Positions 33,990 to 42,871 of a stretch of DNA of 64,000 nt are shown piece after piece. The position numbers and the translations under genes were made by a program. Numbering within the stretch: position 1 is the first letter of the stretch; the number at the start of each line of letters is the position of its first letter. This stretch comes from Leptospirales bacterium. Lineage in GTDB: Bacteria > Spirochaetota > Leptospiria > Leptospirales > Leptonemataceae. Below the pieces are notes generated by a model. That model was not told where the DNA came from. It did no database searches and saw only the letters and a program-made list of their open reading frames with translations. The stretch is taken from NCBI GenBank assembly GCA_016788865.1, contig JAEUSB010000081.1, positions 1-64,000 on the forward strand. Direction: 5' to 3'.

Positions 33990-34505
33990 TTGAATGCAAT
34001 GCAATCTCAGGCTCATGAGAACAATCTGAGACTTCTAGAACAGGGGCTGGCACTCCTGGAGAACCTTGATAAGGCCGCGTACTCCGTGAAATCTCCCCTG
34101 GGAGCGTCTGTTGGAAGTCACATCCGCCACATAGTTGACTTTTATCAATGCTTCTTGCGAGACGTTGCATCCCTTCAGTTCGACTATGATTGCCGGGCTC
34201 GCGATGCAGTTGTTGAGCAGGACCTGGACGTAGCTGTGAGGCGTCTCAAGGCCATACTGGACAGCTTTGGCGCGGCTACGTTTGATCCACAGGCTGAGTG
34301 TCTCTGCAAGACGGAAGCGTCTCAACCACCAGAGTTTGCCCGTTCAACAATACAAAGGGAACTTCAGCATCTTCACGCCCATACCGTTCATCATTTCGCA
34401 CTCATCTCTTACATTCTGACGGCGTACGGAATATCGATCCCTAATGGATTCGGCATAGCCCCTTCAACTCTTGCCTACTTACAGGAAGAGAGTCTTGCTG
34501 GCTGA
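33990..34505 (+). CDS. DinB-like four-helix protein
   Basis: 171 residues. The metal-binding His pattern of DinB/YfiT proteins is visible: SHIRHIVDFY (first helix pair) and LHAHTVHHFALI near residues 137-148. Most members bind a divalent metal; some are thiol-dependent transferases. Start is taken as TTG at 33990, 11 bases after AGGAGG; a TTG at 33963 or ATG at 33999 is possible. It overlaps the next gene by 11 bases. Confidence 0.72.
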   Translation: MNAMQSQAHENNLRLLEQGLALLENLDKAAYSVKSPLGASVGSHIRHIVDFYQCFLRDVASLQFDYDCRARDAVVEQDLDVAVRRLKAILDSFGAATFDPQAECLCKTEASQPPEFARSTIQRELQHLHAHTVHHFALISYILTAYGISIPNGFGIAPSTLAYLQEESLAG

Positions 34506-36159
34506 TCTAACAGCAACACTTCTAATAGCCGCATCCACGTTTGTCAGTGAAGACCTTGCCTGCATTGGAGCCGGAATCGCTGCGGCTTCAGGCAAGGTTT
34601 CGCTATTTGTGGCGTTAGCCGGGTCAATGATCGGAATTTTCATTGGAGACCTGCTGCTCTTCGCGGCGGGAAGGACATTGGGGAGGGCTGCGTTGTCTTA
34701 CCCGCCACTGAAGTGGATTCTCAAACCAGAGGCGGTAGAGAGGTCGTCAGAGTGGTTTGCAGCGCGGGGCGGAAGCTTGATATTTTCAAGCCGATTCATT
34801 CCGGGTATGCGACTGCCCACGTATTTTGCAGCCGGCATGCTTCATGTCCCTTTTCTGGGTTTTCTTGGTTACTTTGCAGGCGCAGCCATCGTCTGGACAC
34901 CATTAATCGTTGGAGTAGCCTACCTGGCAGGTGATCGTATAACGTCTATCTTTCAAAGCACCGCTGGCATTCTGACTCTAACTGCTACCGGGATTACACT
35001 GTATGTCTTCTTGCGGCTGATCTTGAACCTTGCCTCGTATCGAGGGCGACGTGCCATGGCCGGATGGCTCAAGCGATGGAAGTGGGAATTCTGGCCCTCA
35101 TGGATGGCCTATCCGCCTGTTGTATTCTACTGTGCTTTTCTCGCGTTGCGTTATCGTCGCGCCATACCCTTCACTGTGTGCAATCCAGGAATTCCTGGCA
35201 GCGGACTGATCGGAGAGTCAAAATCTGACATCTTAAAAGCCTTACCGATCAGGGCCACAGCGAGATCCCTCTTCCTTGCAGCCGACCTGACGGCGGCAAC
35301 GCGACTCCGGCGCGCGAAACTTTTTGCTCCCGGGTTTCCGGGCGTACCACTTGTTGTTAAGCCGGATAAAGGAGAAAGAGGAAGTGGAGTAGTCATTGTT
35401 CGCACCCGGGAGCATCTCGCATCGGCACTGGACAAGCCAATCGCCCTGATCGTCCAGGAATATGTTCCCGGGCTGGAGTTTGGTGTCATGTACGCCCGAT
35501 ATCCGGATAACGAGGAAGGCCAGGTAATCTCGATTACACGTAAAATCATGCCGGAGTTAAAAGGAGACGGTAGGCGCAGTCTCGAACGGCTCATTCTGGA
35601 CGATGCAAGAGCTGTGAGTCTGGCGAAGCATTACCTGGACGTTAACCGACATCGTCTTGACTGGATTCCGGAATTGAATGAATCCGTTCAACTGGTTGAA
35701 CTGGGAACCCATTCCCGGGGCTCAATCTTTCTGGATGGTGCTCATTTCCTTTCGCCTCGGTTAACCAATGCTATCGATCGGATCAGCCGGCACTTCAAGG
35801 GATTCTATCTGGGAAGGTACGATATTCGAGTGCCCACTGAACAGGATTTTGTTTTAGGCAAGAACATTAAGGTTCTGGAACTCAACGGAGTCACTTCTGA
35901 GCCCACACATATTTACGATCCAGCTGTGTCCATCCTCGGAGCCTACCGCGCACTGTTCAGACATTGGCGACTTGCATACGAAATTGGCATGCAAAACATT
36001 GCCCGGGGGATACCCTCGTGGACGATCAGGGAATTGATTCAGTTCCTAACGAAAGAATGGCAGGGACGATCAGGCGAGATCAGCAAGACCAAATTCATCC
36101 CGGTGAATCCAGAGCAAAGCAAGGCTGGTCAGCAGAACCGCAAGCGCGCAAAAGAATAG
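34495..36159 (+). CDS. DedA/VTT-ATP-grasp fusion membrane protein
   Basis: 554 residues. The N-terminal half (about 1-190) is a DedA/VTT domain: SFVSEDLACIGAGIA-type opening, a GDLLLFAAGR loop, and the signature SRFIPGMRLPTYFAAG. After two more helices (about 155-200) a cytoplasmic domain (about 220-500) has ATP-grasp features: VVKPDKGERGSGVVIV, LIVQEYVPGLEFGV, GRYDIRVP (metal Asp) and VLELNGVTSEP (metal E-x-N). DedA proteins flip lipids; ATP-grasp enzymes form C-N or C-O bonds using ATP. The fusion suggests modification coupled to lipid transport. The TTG start after AGGAAGA is chosen to lie 11 bases before the DinB-like stop. Confidence 0.85.
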   Translation: MLADLTATLLIAASTFVSEDLACIGAGIAAASGKVSLFVALAGSMIGIFIGDLLLFAAGRTLGRAALSYPPLKWILKPEAVERSSEWFAARGGSLIFSSRFIPGMRLPTYFAAGMLHVPFLGFLGYFAGAAIVWTPLIVGVAYLAGDRITSIFQSTAGILTLTATGITLYVFLRLILNLASYRGRRAMAGWLKRWKWEFWPSWMAYPPVVFYCAFLALRYRRAIPFTVCNPGIPGSGLIGESKSDILKALPIRATARSLFLAADLTAATRLRRAKLFAPGFPGVPLVVKPDKGERGSGVVIVRTREHLASALDKPIALIVQEYVPGLEFGVMYARYPDNEEGQVISITRKIMPELKGDGRRSLERLILDDARAVSLAKHYLDVNRHRLDWIPELNESVQLVELGTHSRGSIFLDGAHFLSPRLTNAIDRISRHFKGFYLGRYDIRVPTEQDFVLGKNIKVLELNGVTSEPTHIYDPAVSILGAYRALFRHWRLAYEIGMQNIARGIPSWTIRELIQFLTKEWQGRSGEISKTKFIPVNPEQSKAGQQNRKRAKE

Positions 36160-36465
36160 CTGGCCATTGTCGCCTTGCACAACAATGCCAAGGCGAAAGA
36201 TATGGCTTACAATGGCGCCTGCCGTGAGGGAACTGGCCATGAATGCCCCGAAAGCGGCGGTCCTGGGTACAAGTAGTAGAAATGCGCTGACGAGCTCCAT
36301 GGCTGCTGCGAAGTAGCGCCCCCAGGGTTCCGCACCGAGTTGCACGAAAATCCAGACGCACGTTGCATCTCCGGAAAGTTTCCAGGAAAGCGAACAGAAC
36401 AAAACGAAGGCAGCCGCGAGTTGCAAAACCCAACTCACGATACGCATTTTCCCTTGCGGACGCAT
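36070..36465 (-). CDS. DoxX-like membrane protein
   Basis: 131 residues with four membrane helices (about 8-28, 46-66, 70-92, 101-121) and the family-like LSWKLSGD and GRYFAAAMELVSAFLLL segments. DoxX-type proteins take part in thiosulphate or quinone-linked redox in some bacteria; role here unknown. Its 3' end overlaps the DedA-ATP-grasp gene by 90 bases in opposite orientation. ATG at 36465 or 36447. Confidence 0.7.
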   Translation of the reverse strand: MRPQGKMRIVSWVLQLAAAFVLFCSLSWKLSGDATCVWIFVQLGAEPWGRYFAAAMELVSAFLLLVPRTAAFGAFMASSLTAGAIVSHIFRLGIVVQGDNGQLFFCALAVLLTSLALLWIHRDEFGLADLA

Positions 36466-36522
36466 TGCGCGAGTTCAGTTTTTAGTTGTTTACTGTCCAG
36501 CCTGATTTGAAGAATCCTCTTC

Positions 36523-37053
36523 ATGGCAGAGAAATGGAAGCCCATTCTCAGTGAACCACGTGCAGCAAGGCTGTATGTTGCCTGCTACTTTGACGATCCA
36601 GAACCCTACCTTACAATAAAGAAGTCTCTCGAGTCCGCCTTTGGCAAATCCGATTACGAAAGCCAGTCGATCGACACTGAACTACTGATGCCACTGTATA
36701 CAAATACAGCACGCCGCATTCTTAGACTGCTCAGCTTTCGGAGGCAGATCGGTCGCGAAGAGATCGTCGACGTTCGCAAGCGAACCCTGGCGATGGAAAC
36801 GGGGCTGCAACAAATGGCGAGACCACTTGTTGAACTCGATCCGGGTTACGTGACGGAATTCACGGTGGTCCGGACATCATTGAAGGATGATTTTCATCAC
36901 ATCTATTTCTATTCGGGCATTTTTGGCGAAAGCCTCTGCTACTTTGAGAACGGGTCGTTTCGTCCCTTCCTCCAGACACCAGAACTGTATCGCACAGATG
37001 CCGTGCTCGCAGCATTCAACGATTTGAGGTTAATCCATGTTACGGAACAGTAG
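36523..37053 (+). CDS. DUF4416 family protein
   Basis: 176 residues, cytoplasmic. It carries the DUF4416 signature in order: an opening ARLYVACYFDDP, a central region ending LDPGYVTEFTVVRTSLKDDFHHIYFYSGIFGES, and a final LQTPELYRTDAVLAAF. The family is of unknown function. The following lipoprotein gene overlaps it by 17 bases. Confidence 0.85.
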   Translation: MAEKWKPILSEPRAARLYVACYFDDPEPYLTIKKSLESAFGKSDYESQSIDTELLMPLYTNTARRILRLLSFRRQIGREEIVDVRKRTLAMETGLQQMARPLVELDPGYVTEFTVVRTSLKDDFHHIYFYSGIFGESLCYFENGSFRPFLQTPELYRTDAVLAAFNDLRLIHVTEQ

Positions 37054-37579
37054 CCTCTGCCTAACATTGCTACTCTTGATGAGCTGCAATCGCCAGCTGG
37101 CGGTGGAATCTTCTACCATTTGCGACGATTTTGCGGACGGCAAATGCAAGGAAGGTCCGCCCCAAAATGGTGTTTACAGGTTTCAGATTCCTGCGGAAAA
37201 AACAAAAACCTGGTTTGACTTCGCGTATCACATGTATTTTCATTCAAGACAGACACCCGGCCTGCGCGTAGAGTTCACTCGTGACATTGCGGCGGACAAT
37301 CCGCTGCGAAGCTCGCTGCACTGTAAGTACAAACTGGAGCGGGGTGGAAAATCGGTCGAAGACCACATGGAGGGCCTACGCTGGGATGAAGACGGGTCTG
37401 GCCTGTGGTGCTTCGACTATCTGGGGACCATGCTCGTGAAATATCACAAGCAATATGGATCCATCAAGGACCCGCCCAACATTGACTTTTTCCCGATCCA
37501 TCTAACATTAACTCTGGAGGGCGGATTGAATACCGCCAGGAGTCAATCCATAGGCCTGGACTGGCAGGCAACGAGGTAA
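37037..37579 (+). CDS. Lipoprotein of unknown function
   Basis: 180 residues with lipobox LLLLMSC (Cys 17) and a beta-rich mature domain containing five cysteines (including ICDDFADGKCKEG), probably disulphide-stabilised. ATG preceded by GAGG. No family recognised. Overlaps the DUF4416 gene and precedes the nuclease-like gene by two bases, implying an operon. Confidence 0.7.
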   Translation: MLRNSSLCLTLLLLMSCNRQLAVESSTICDDFADGKCKEGPPQNGVYRFQIPAEKTKTWFDFAYHMYFHSRQTPGLRVEFTRDIAADNPLRSSLHCKYKLERGGKSVEDHMEGLRWDEDGSGLWCFDYLGTMLVKYHKQYGSIKDPPNIDFFPIHLTLTLEGGLNTARSQSIGLDWQATR

Positions 37580-37581
37580 AC

Positions 37582-38193
37582 GTGAGCGAAGAACACCATC
37601 CATTGCCAGAGGGCCTTCTCGAGGTCAAGATCTCAGATGTTTCGATTACGAATGTTGGTTTTGCAATTTTCATGAAGCCAGTCGGTTCAACTTCAAGCAA
37701 GGTTGTTCCAATATTCATTGGCCCCCTGGAAACATATTCCATTTCGAGCGCACTTGATGGGGTTACCCCGCCAAGGCCAAACACACACGATCTCATCATC
37801 AATCTTATTGGTGAACTTGAGGCGCGTATCCTCCACGTCATCATCAACGATATTATTGGGAACATTTTCTATGCCCGTATCGTGATTCAATCTGGAGATG
37901 GAATTGTGGAGATCGACGCGCGACCTTCTGATTCCGTGGCCATTGCAATTCGCGCCCGTTGTCCTATTTTCATGCATGAAAAGGTTTATCAGGAAGCGGG
38001 CGTTGTCATTGGAGATGAAGGAAAACCGGAAAGCCCGGAGAATGAAGATGACCAGATCAGCACAACTTCAACCGCGTCACAAACACCAATTGAGCAATTG
38101 AAAGTCCGTTTGCAGAAAGCCATTGAGCAAGAACGATTTGAGGAAGCGGCAGACCTTCGCGATCAGATTAGCAAGATGCAGCGCGAAAATTAA
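37582..38193 (+). CDS. Bifunctional-nuclease (DUF151) domain with UVR tail
   Basis: 203 residues. N-terminal BFN/DUF151 domain (about 1-135) with PIFIGPLETYSI, the DLIINLIGELEARI helix and ARPSDSVAIAIRARCPIF motif; a short linker follows, and a C-terminal UVR motif (about 165-200, LKVRLQKAIEQERFEEAADLRDQI). Such proteins have nuclease activity in plants or mycobacteria-like bacteria; the UVR tail suggests contact with repair proteins. GTG start with GAGGTAAAC upstream. It precedes recG by 17 bases. Confidence 0.9.
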   Translation: MSEEHHPLPEGLLEVKISDVSITNVGFAIFMKPVGSTSSKVVPIFIGPLETYSISSALDGVTPPRPNTHDLIINLIGELEARILHVIINDIIGNIFYARIVIQSGDGIVEIDARPSDSVAIAIRARCPIFMHEKVYQEAGVVIGDEGKPESPENEDDQISTTSTASQTPIEQLKVRLQKAIEQERFEEAADLRDQISKMQREN

Positions 38194-38210
38194 GCTGCGG
38201 CGCAAAGAGC

Positions 38211-40295
38211 GTGCCGAGAGCAAAGAAGAAGCCTGACATCGCGGAAACCCCTGAGGGTGAACTTTCCCGGATCCGGGGAATAGGCCCCGCTAGGGAGGAA
38301 TTGCTCGCACTTGCCGGCGTTAGGACAATTGAAGACTTACTGTACAGATTTCCCAGGCGCTACCTGGATCGAACGCTCGCAACAAGCACGGCATTCCGCG
38401 CCGGTGTGGAAACTACGCTAATCGTTACAGTGGAAAATTCTTACCTTGCGCATGGAAAACGGAGCAGACTTGTTGTTCACTGCCGAACGCTAAACGGCGA
38501 ACCACTCTCCCTTGTATTCTTCAGAGGGGTTGGTTATTTCAGACGGGTTTTTCAGAAATCACTTATGCTCGTTGTGTCGGGTAAACTCGAATCGTTTGGT
38601 GGAATGCAAATAGCCCACCCCGATTTTGAAGTGCTCGATTCAGAAGATAGCGAAACCATTCACACAGGACGCATCGTCCCGGTCTATCCGGGGACGGAGG
38701 ATCTTAAGAAGCGTGGACTCGACAGCCGCGGATTCAGGAGAATTCTGCACGAGGTCCTTGATTCCGGAATCAATCTGCCTGGTCTAATTCCCGAGGACCT
38801 ACTGCTGAAGCTCGGTTACCTGAAACGCATGGAGGCCCTGCGCGAGATTCATTTTCCTGAAAACATGGAAACCCTAAAGCGCGCGCGCAACTCACTCAAG
38901 TTTGAGGAACTGTTCTTGTTTTCCTTCCATATGAAAAGCAAACGCAGTGCGCGACTGGCACAAGAGCGGGAGCTCTGGCCCGTGCCGCACGGGAAATCGG
39001 AGCAATGGAATCAGCTTACGCAACGATTGCCTTTTGCGCTTACGGGTGAGCAACTGCGCGCTATCAAAGTCATTGTTGATGACGCCCAGGTCAACCATGC
39101 AACTGCGTTTCTGTTACAGGGAGATGTTGGATCGGGTAAGACGATTGTAGCAATAGCGGCCATGCTCCACTATGTCGCCAATAATGTTCAATGTGCTTTG
39201 TTAGCACCAACCGAAGTGCTTGCGCGGCAGCATTTTCGCACCTTCATGGATTTACTGGCGTTAAGCGGCGTTCAAATTGAACTCCTGCTGGGAGCGGAAC
39301 CAAAAAAGTCCAAAGCTGAGCGGATCGATCGAATCGGACGAGGAGAAGCAGACATAGTTATCGGGACCCACAGCTTGCTGGAAAAAGATGTCTCGTTTGC
39401 TTCGCTGGGCCTCGTTGTTGTGGACGAACAGCACCGTTTCGGCGTGGAACAACGCGAAACTCTGAGACGCAAAGGTAAGAACCCAGACGTGGTTGGAATG
39501 ACAGCCACACCAATTCCGCGCACCCTCTGCCTGACGGAGTTTGCGGATTTGAAACTGGTAACCTTGCTTGAAAAGCCGGCCGGGCGGTTGCCTATCAAGA
39601 CAATGCGACTGGGAGAAGACAAGCGCACAGGAATGTACAAGTCCGTTCGCAACCACGTTACCCAGGGTAGACAGTGCTACATTGTTTATCCTGTTATTGA
39701 CGAAAGTGAAAAATCCGACTTACGTGCGGCCACCGACGCGTTCCAGGAATTGCAAACTGCAATTTTTCCAGATCTCAAGGTCGAACTCCTGCACGGCAGG
39801 ATGAAGGCAGATGAAAAAGATAGAATCATGTCGGACTTCCGTGCTGGAAAAGTTCAAATCCTTGTGTCTACCACAGTAATCGAAGTCGGCGTGGATGTGC
39901 CAAACGCCACAATCATGGTCGTCGAGCATGCAGACCGATTTGGAATCTCTCAATTGCATCAACTCCGGGGTCGCGTTGGACGCGGCAGTGCGGAGAGTTT
40001 TTGCGTACTTATGGCAGGACCGGGGACAGAGGAGGCGGAGGAACGGCTAGCGGCTGTGGTTTCCACAGAGAATGGTTTTGAACTGGCCGAGACCGACCTC
40101 AAGATTCGGGGTCCGGGTGAGATACTCGGTAAGCGCCAGCATGGTGTGGACGGTCTGCGGATAGCCAATCTAATGGAGGATCGCAAACTGGTGGAGCTTG
40201 CCTTCGAGTCCGCAGAGCAAACCGGCAATCTTCCCGAATCTGCTCTCGAATTCATAAAAAAGAGATTTGCAACGGAGAATCAGAGTCTCAGCTGA
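38211..40295 (+). CDS. recG: ATP-dependent DNA helicase RecG
   Basis: 694 residues, normal length. N-terminal wedge/OB domain with RGIGPAREELL and RYLDRT; helicase motifs GDVGSGKT (Walker A), VVDEQHRFGVEQRE (motif II), MTATPIPRTL (motif III), HADRFGISQLHQLRGRVGRG (motif VI). It remodels stalled replication forks and branches. GTG start. It lies behind a BFN-UVR gene, a fitting DNA-repair context, and is followed six bases later by a PP2C gene. Confidence 0.96.
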   Translation: MPRAKKKPDIAETPEGELSRIRGIGPAREELLALAGVRTIEDLLYRFPRRYLDRTLATSTAFRAGVETTLIVTVENSYLAHGKRSRLVVHCRTLNGEPLSLVFFRGVGYFRRVFQKSLMLVVSGKLESFGGMQIAHPDFEVLDSEDSETIHTGRIVPVYPGTEDLKKRGLDSRGFRRILHEVLDSGINLPGLIPEDLLLKLGYLKRMEALREIHFPENMETLKRARNSLKFEELFLFSFHMKSKRSARLAQERELWPVPHGKSEQWNQLTQRLPFALTGEQLRAIKVIVDDAQVNHATAFLLQGDVGSGKTIVAIAAMLHYVANNVQCALLAPTEVLARQHFRTFMDLLALSGVQIELLLGAEPKKSKAERIDRIGRGEADIVIGTHSLLEKDVSFASLGLVVVDEQHRFGVEQRETLRRKGKNPDVVGMTATPIPRTLCLTEFADLKLVTLLEKPAGRLPIKTMRLGEDKRTGMYKSVRNHVTQGRQCYIVYPVIDESEKSDLRAATDAFQELQTAIFPDLKVELLHGRMKADEKDRIMSDFRAGKVQILVSTTVIEVGVDVPNATIMVVEHADRFGISQLHQLRGRVGRGSAESFCVLMAGPGTEEAEERLAAVVSTENGFELAETDLKIRGPGEILGKRQHGVDGLRIANLMEDRKLVELAFESAEQTGNLPESALEFIKKRFATENQSLS

Positions 40296-40300
40296 TATAA

Positions 40301-41815
40301 GTGGTTACTGAATTTGCCGTTCGAGTCGCCTTCCTTGTCCTGCTGCTGGCTTTGCTGCTGGGCATTGCCTTTACCGTTTACTTTCAGAACCGCAAGAGCA
40401 TCTTCAACCGATTGCTCGCACTGCAGCTCTTGCTAGTTTGTTTCTGGCAATATGCAGGCTTCCTCCATGCCACTCTACTCGTTTCACCGGTTGCTTTGCA
40501 CCCGCTGCAAATGGTATTTGGGGCAATGGCTGGATTCGTGTTCCTCATCCTTGCGCGGTCGATGGCCGGACTTGAAAGAGGATGGTTTGATGCTGCGGGG
40601 GCAATTTCGTGCCTGGGTGTCGTCGGCTACTATGTGGTAAGAATCTTTTTCCCGGAGACGGGCGACCCGTCGGCTTTCCTCTGGCGTGATCCCAACTTGT
40701 TCAAAGCTGAGGGCCAACCTCATCCGGGCTATGTGACGTATACCGTTGTTCTGGCTGCGTATTATATTTCGGGTCTGTTCTTCATCACGCGAGCCTATTT
40801 GCGTGAAGAAGACGAAAGGAAACGCAAACAACTCGTGACTGTGGCAGCCTCCATAGGCGTGGCCTCGCTGTCGGGCATCGTATTCGTCAACGGCTTCTAT
40901 ATACTGAATGTTCCCATGCTCCTGCCGCTTGAACGGTTTGTCATGCTTGTCGCTCTGTGTATCCTAGCCTATTCCGTGTTAGGTCAAGGCGCGTGGAGCA
41001 ATGAATCTCTAATTGAGATAATCCAGGAGAAAGAACGTTCCCTGACTGAGCGGAATCGAATCATTGAGTCGGAATTGGATCTGGCCCGGCTGATTCACCA
41101 CCGACTCTTCCCGGAGAAACCACCTCGAATTCCAGGCTTTGATATTCAGGGTGCCTGCATATCCACGGACAAAGTGGGCGGAGACTTTTACGATTTCTAC
41201 ACCAGAGTGGAAAATCTTGGCGTCTTTATTGCCGACGTTTCTGGACATGGAATTCCTGCCGCCTTTATCGCTTCGTGTACCAAGATGGCGTTTAACTATA
41301 GCGCCTCTCATTCCGAAAACGGATCCCAGTTATTGAAGAGAATGGATGTCTCAATCGCAAGACGTGCCGTGCAATCCATGTACGTGACAGCAGTCTATGC
41401 TGAGATCGACTACGCGTCGCGTGTAATGTCCTATTGCAATGCCGGGCATTGTCCCATTCTGTTGCACAGGCGCGCCGACAACGCCGTGAGCCTATTGAAA
41501 GCGAAGGGATCGCCCCTCGGACTTATGACGGGAAAGCCGTTTGAGCTAAAGACGCTTCAGCTTCAAGACGGTGATCGCATTGTTCTTTTCACCGACGGAC
41601 TGACCGAATCCATCGACATGGCTCGAAAACCATTTGGCGAAGACCGTTTGCGCGAGCTGCTGTTGCGTTCCGAAAATCAAAATGCCGCGGATGTAACGAG
41701 TAGTGTAATGAGGGAGATATTGAACTACACTGGCAGAGCTCGACTGGAGGACGACACGACGATCGTCGTCGTCGACGTCTTGCCAAGGCACAGCGAGTCA
41801 GCAGATGCAGTATGA
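40301..41815 (+). CDS. Membrane SpoIIE/PP2C-type Ser/Thr phosphatase
   Basis: 504 residues: about seven N-terminal membrane helices (about 5-230) like the histidine-kinase N-terminal 7TM module, a short coiled linker, and a SpoIIE/PPM phosphatase domain (about 255-500). Metal-binding motifs are GGDFYDFY, IADVSGHGIPAAF, LFTDGLTE and the final DDTTIVVVD. Likely controls a partner-switching anti-anti-sigma protein. GTG start six bases after recG. It overlaps the histidine-phosphatase gene by 11 bases. Confidence 0.9.
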   Translation: MVTEFAVRVAFLVLLLALLLGIAFTVYFQNRKSIFNRLLALQLLLVCFWQYAGFLHATLLVSPVALHPLQMVFGAMAGFVFLILARSMAGLERGWFDAAGAISCLGVVGYYVVRIFFPETGDPSAFLWRDPNLFKAEGQPHPGYVTYTVVLAAYYISGLFFITRAYLREEDERKRKQLVTVAASIGVASLSGIVFVNGFYILNVPMLLPLERFVMLVALCILAYSVLGQGAWSNESLIEIIQEKERSLTERNRIIESELDLARLIHHRLFPEKPPRIPGFDIQGACISTDKVGGDFYDFYTRVENLGVFIADVSGHGIPAAFIASCTKMAFNYSASHSENGSQLLKRMDVSIARRAVQSMYVTAVYAEIDYASRVMSYCNAGHCPILLHRRADNAVSLLKAKGSPLGLMTGKPFELKTLQLQDGDRIVLFTDGLTESIDMARKPFGEDRLRELLLRSENQNAADVTSSVMREILNYTGRARLEDDTTIVVVDVLPRHSESADAV

Positions 41816-42386
41816 TTGCCCGCTGATTTTGATTCGGCACGGTAAACCCAGGATGCGGGTTCTTGAAACTCCCTGGAAATGGATGAACGCCCGGGAAATC
41901 AACGCCTGCATGGATGCGTACGATTCTGTGCAGCTGGATATGGAATGGTGTGAACAACACAATCGTGCTGTAGGGAATGCATTTTACATTTCTTCCGATC
42001 TGCCGCGGGCCCTGGAGACGGCTATCTTGATGACGGGAACCCCTCCATCGGAAATCAGTGACGTGTTTCGCGAAGTCCCTCTGCCCAGATTCAATTCAAG
42101 GATTATATTGCCCGCGGTGATTCTCGCAACAATCTCAAGGCTAGGATGGTACTTCGGATGGATGAAAGGTGAAGAATCCCGCCAGGAAACAACCGCACGG
42201 GTAAAGCGCGGGGCTGACATCCTGGAAGATCGGGTAAGCCGGAAGGGACGCGTGACATTGTTTGCGCACGGATTTTACCTCTGGTTGTTGATGCGCGAAC
42301 TGCGAGAGCGGGGTTGGGATTCAAGAAAAAAGGGCCCATTTAGCTACATGGAGGCTGCCCCAATGTTCAAGCTGACGTCTAACTAG
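41805..42386 (+). CDS. Histidine phosphatase family protein
   Basis: 193 residues. The catalytic RHG motif is in LILIRHGKP near residue 11, and the second His in LFAHGFYLWLL near residue 154; a SSDLPRALETA segment in between is typical of the branch-1 fold. Between them is a more hydrophobic run (LPAVILATISRLGWYFGW). Substrate unknown. ATG at 41805, 11 bases inside the PP2C gene; co-expression is likely. Confidence 0.85.
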   Translation: MQYDCPLILIRHGKPRMRVLETPWKWMNAREINACMDAYDSVQLDMEWCEQHNRAVGNAFYISSDLPRALETAILMTGTPPSEISDVFREVPLPRFNSRIILPAVILATISRLGWYFGWMKGEESRQETTARVKRGADILEDRVSRKGRVTLFAHGFYLWLLMRELRERGWDSRKKGPFSYMEAAPMFKLTSN

Positions 42387-42393
42387 GGCGGAA

Positions 42394-42870
42394 TTACATC
42401 CCGCGAATGGGTTGCGGCAGGGTAAGCCTTGTATATTTCCGAATGGCCCGTTTGGCAAACCAGCCCGCCTTCATTTCCAGAGCGTAGAGCGTGGGCTCGG
42501 ATGAGGGATAGGTCCGCGCCCCGCCGTCCGGTTGCATTGTAACGACTTCGATCAAGTATCCTTGATCGTCAAAATATGCTACATCGAGTGGAATCAAAGT
42601 GTTCTTCATCCAGAAGGCTTGCATGGTAGCCTCCGGAAAAACAAATAACATTCCCTCATCGTCACCCAGGGAGGTTCGATACATCAGACCGCGCTCGCGC
42701 TCGGAGGGAGATGCCGCAATCTCAGCACTGATTGTGAACTCGCCAACACGAATATTCTGTCTTTTGAGGTGCTGCGTCCGAAGGGAATCGCAGGCCGCAA
42801 TTAGAAGAAAGAGAGATACAAGGCGCACAAACCTTGTGCGATTTGTGCGCACCTTGCGAAAAAATTCCAT
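42394..42870 (-). CDS. DUF192 lipoprotein
   Basis: 158 residues. Lipoprotein signal with LFLLIAAC (Cys near 27), then the DUF192 fold: SERERGLMYRTSL, EGMLFVFPEATMQAFWMKNTLIPLDVAYFD and a closing ALEMKAGW. Family function is unknown, commonly exported. I start at 42870, directly after the upstream lipoprotein stop; the longer frame would run through that gene. Start supported by the sharp signal peptide. Confidence 0.88.
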   Translation of the reverse strand: MEFFRKVRTNRTRFVRLVSLFLLIAACDSLRTQHLKRQNIRVGEFTISAEIAASPSERERGLMYRTSLGDDEGMLFVFPEATMQAFWMKNTLIPLDVAYFDDQGYLIEVVTMQPDGGARTYPSSEPTLYALEMKAGWFAKRAIRKYTRLTLPQPIRGM

Positions 42871-42871
42871 T

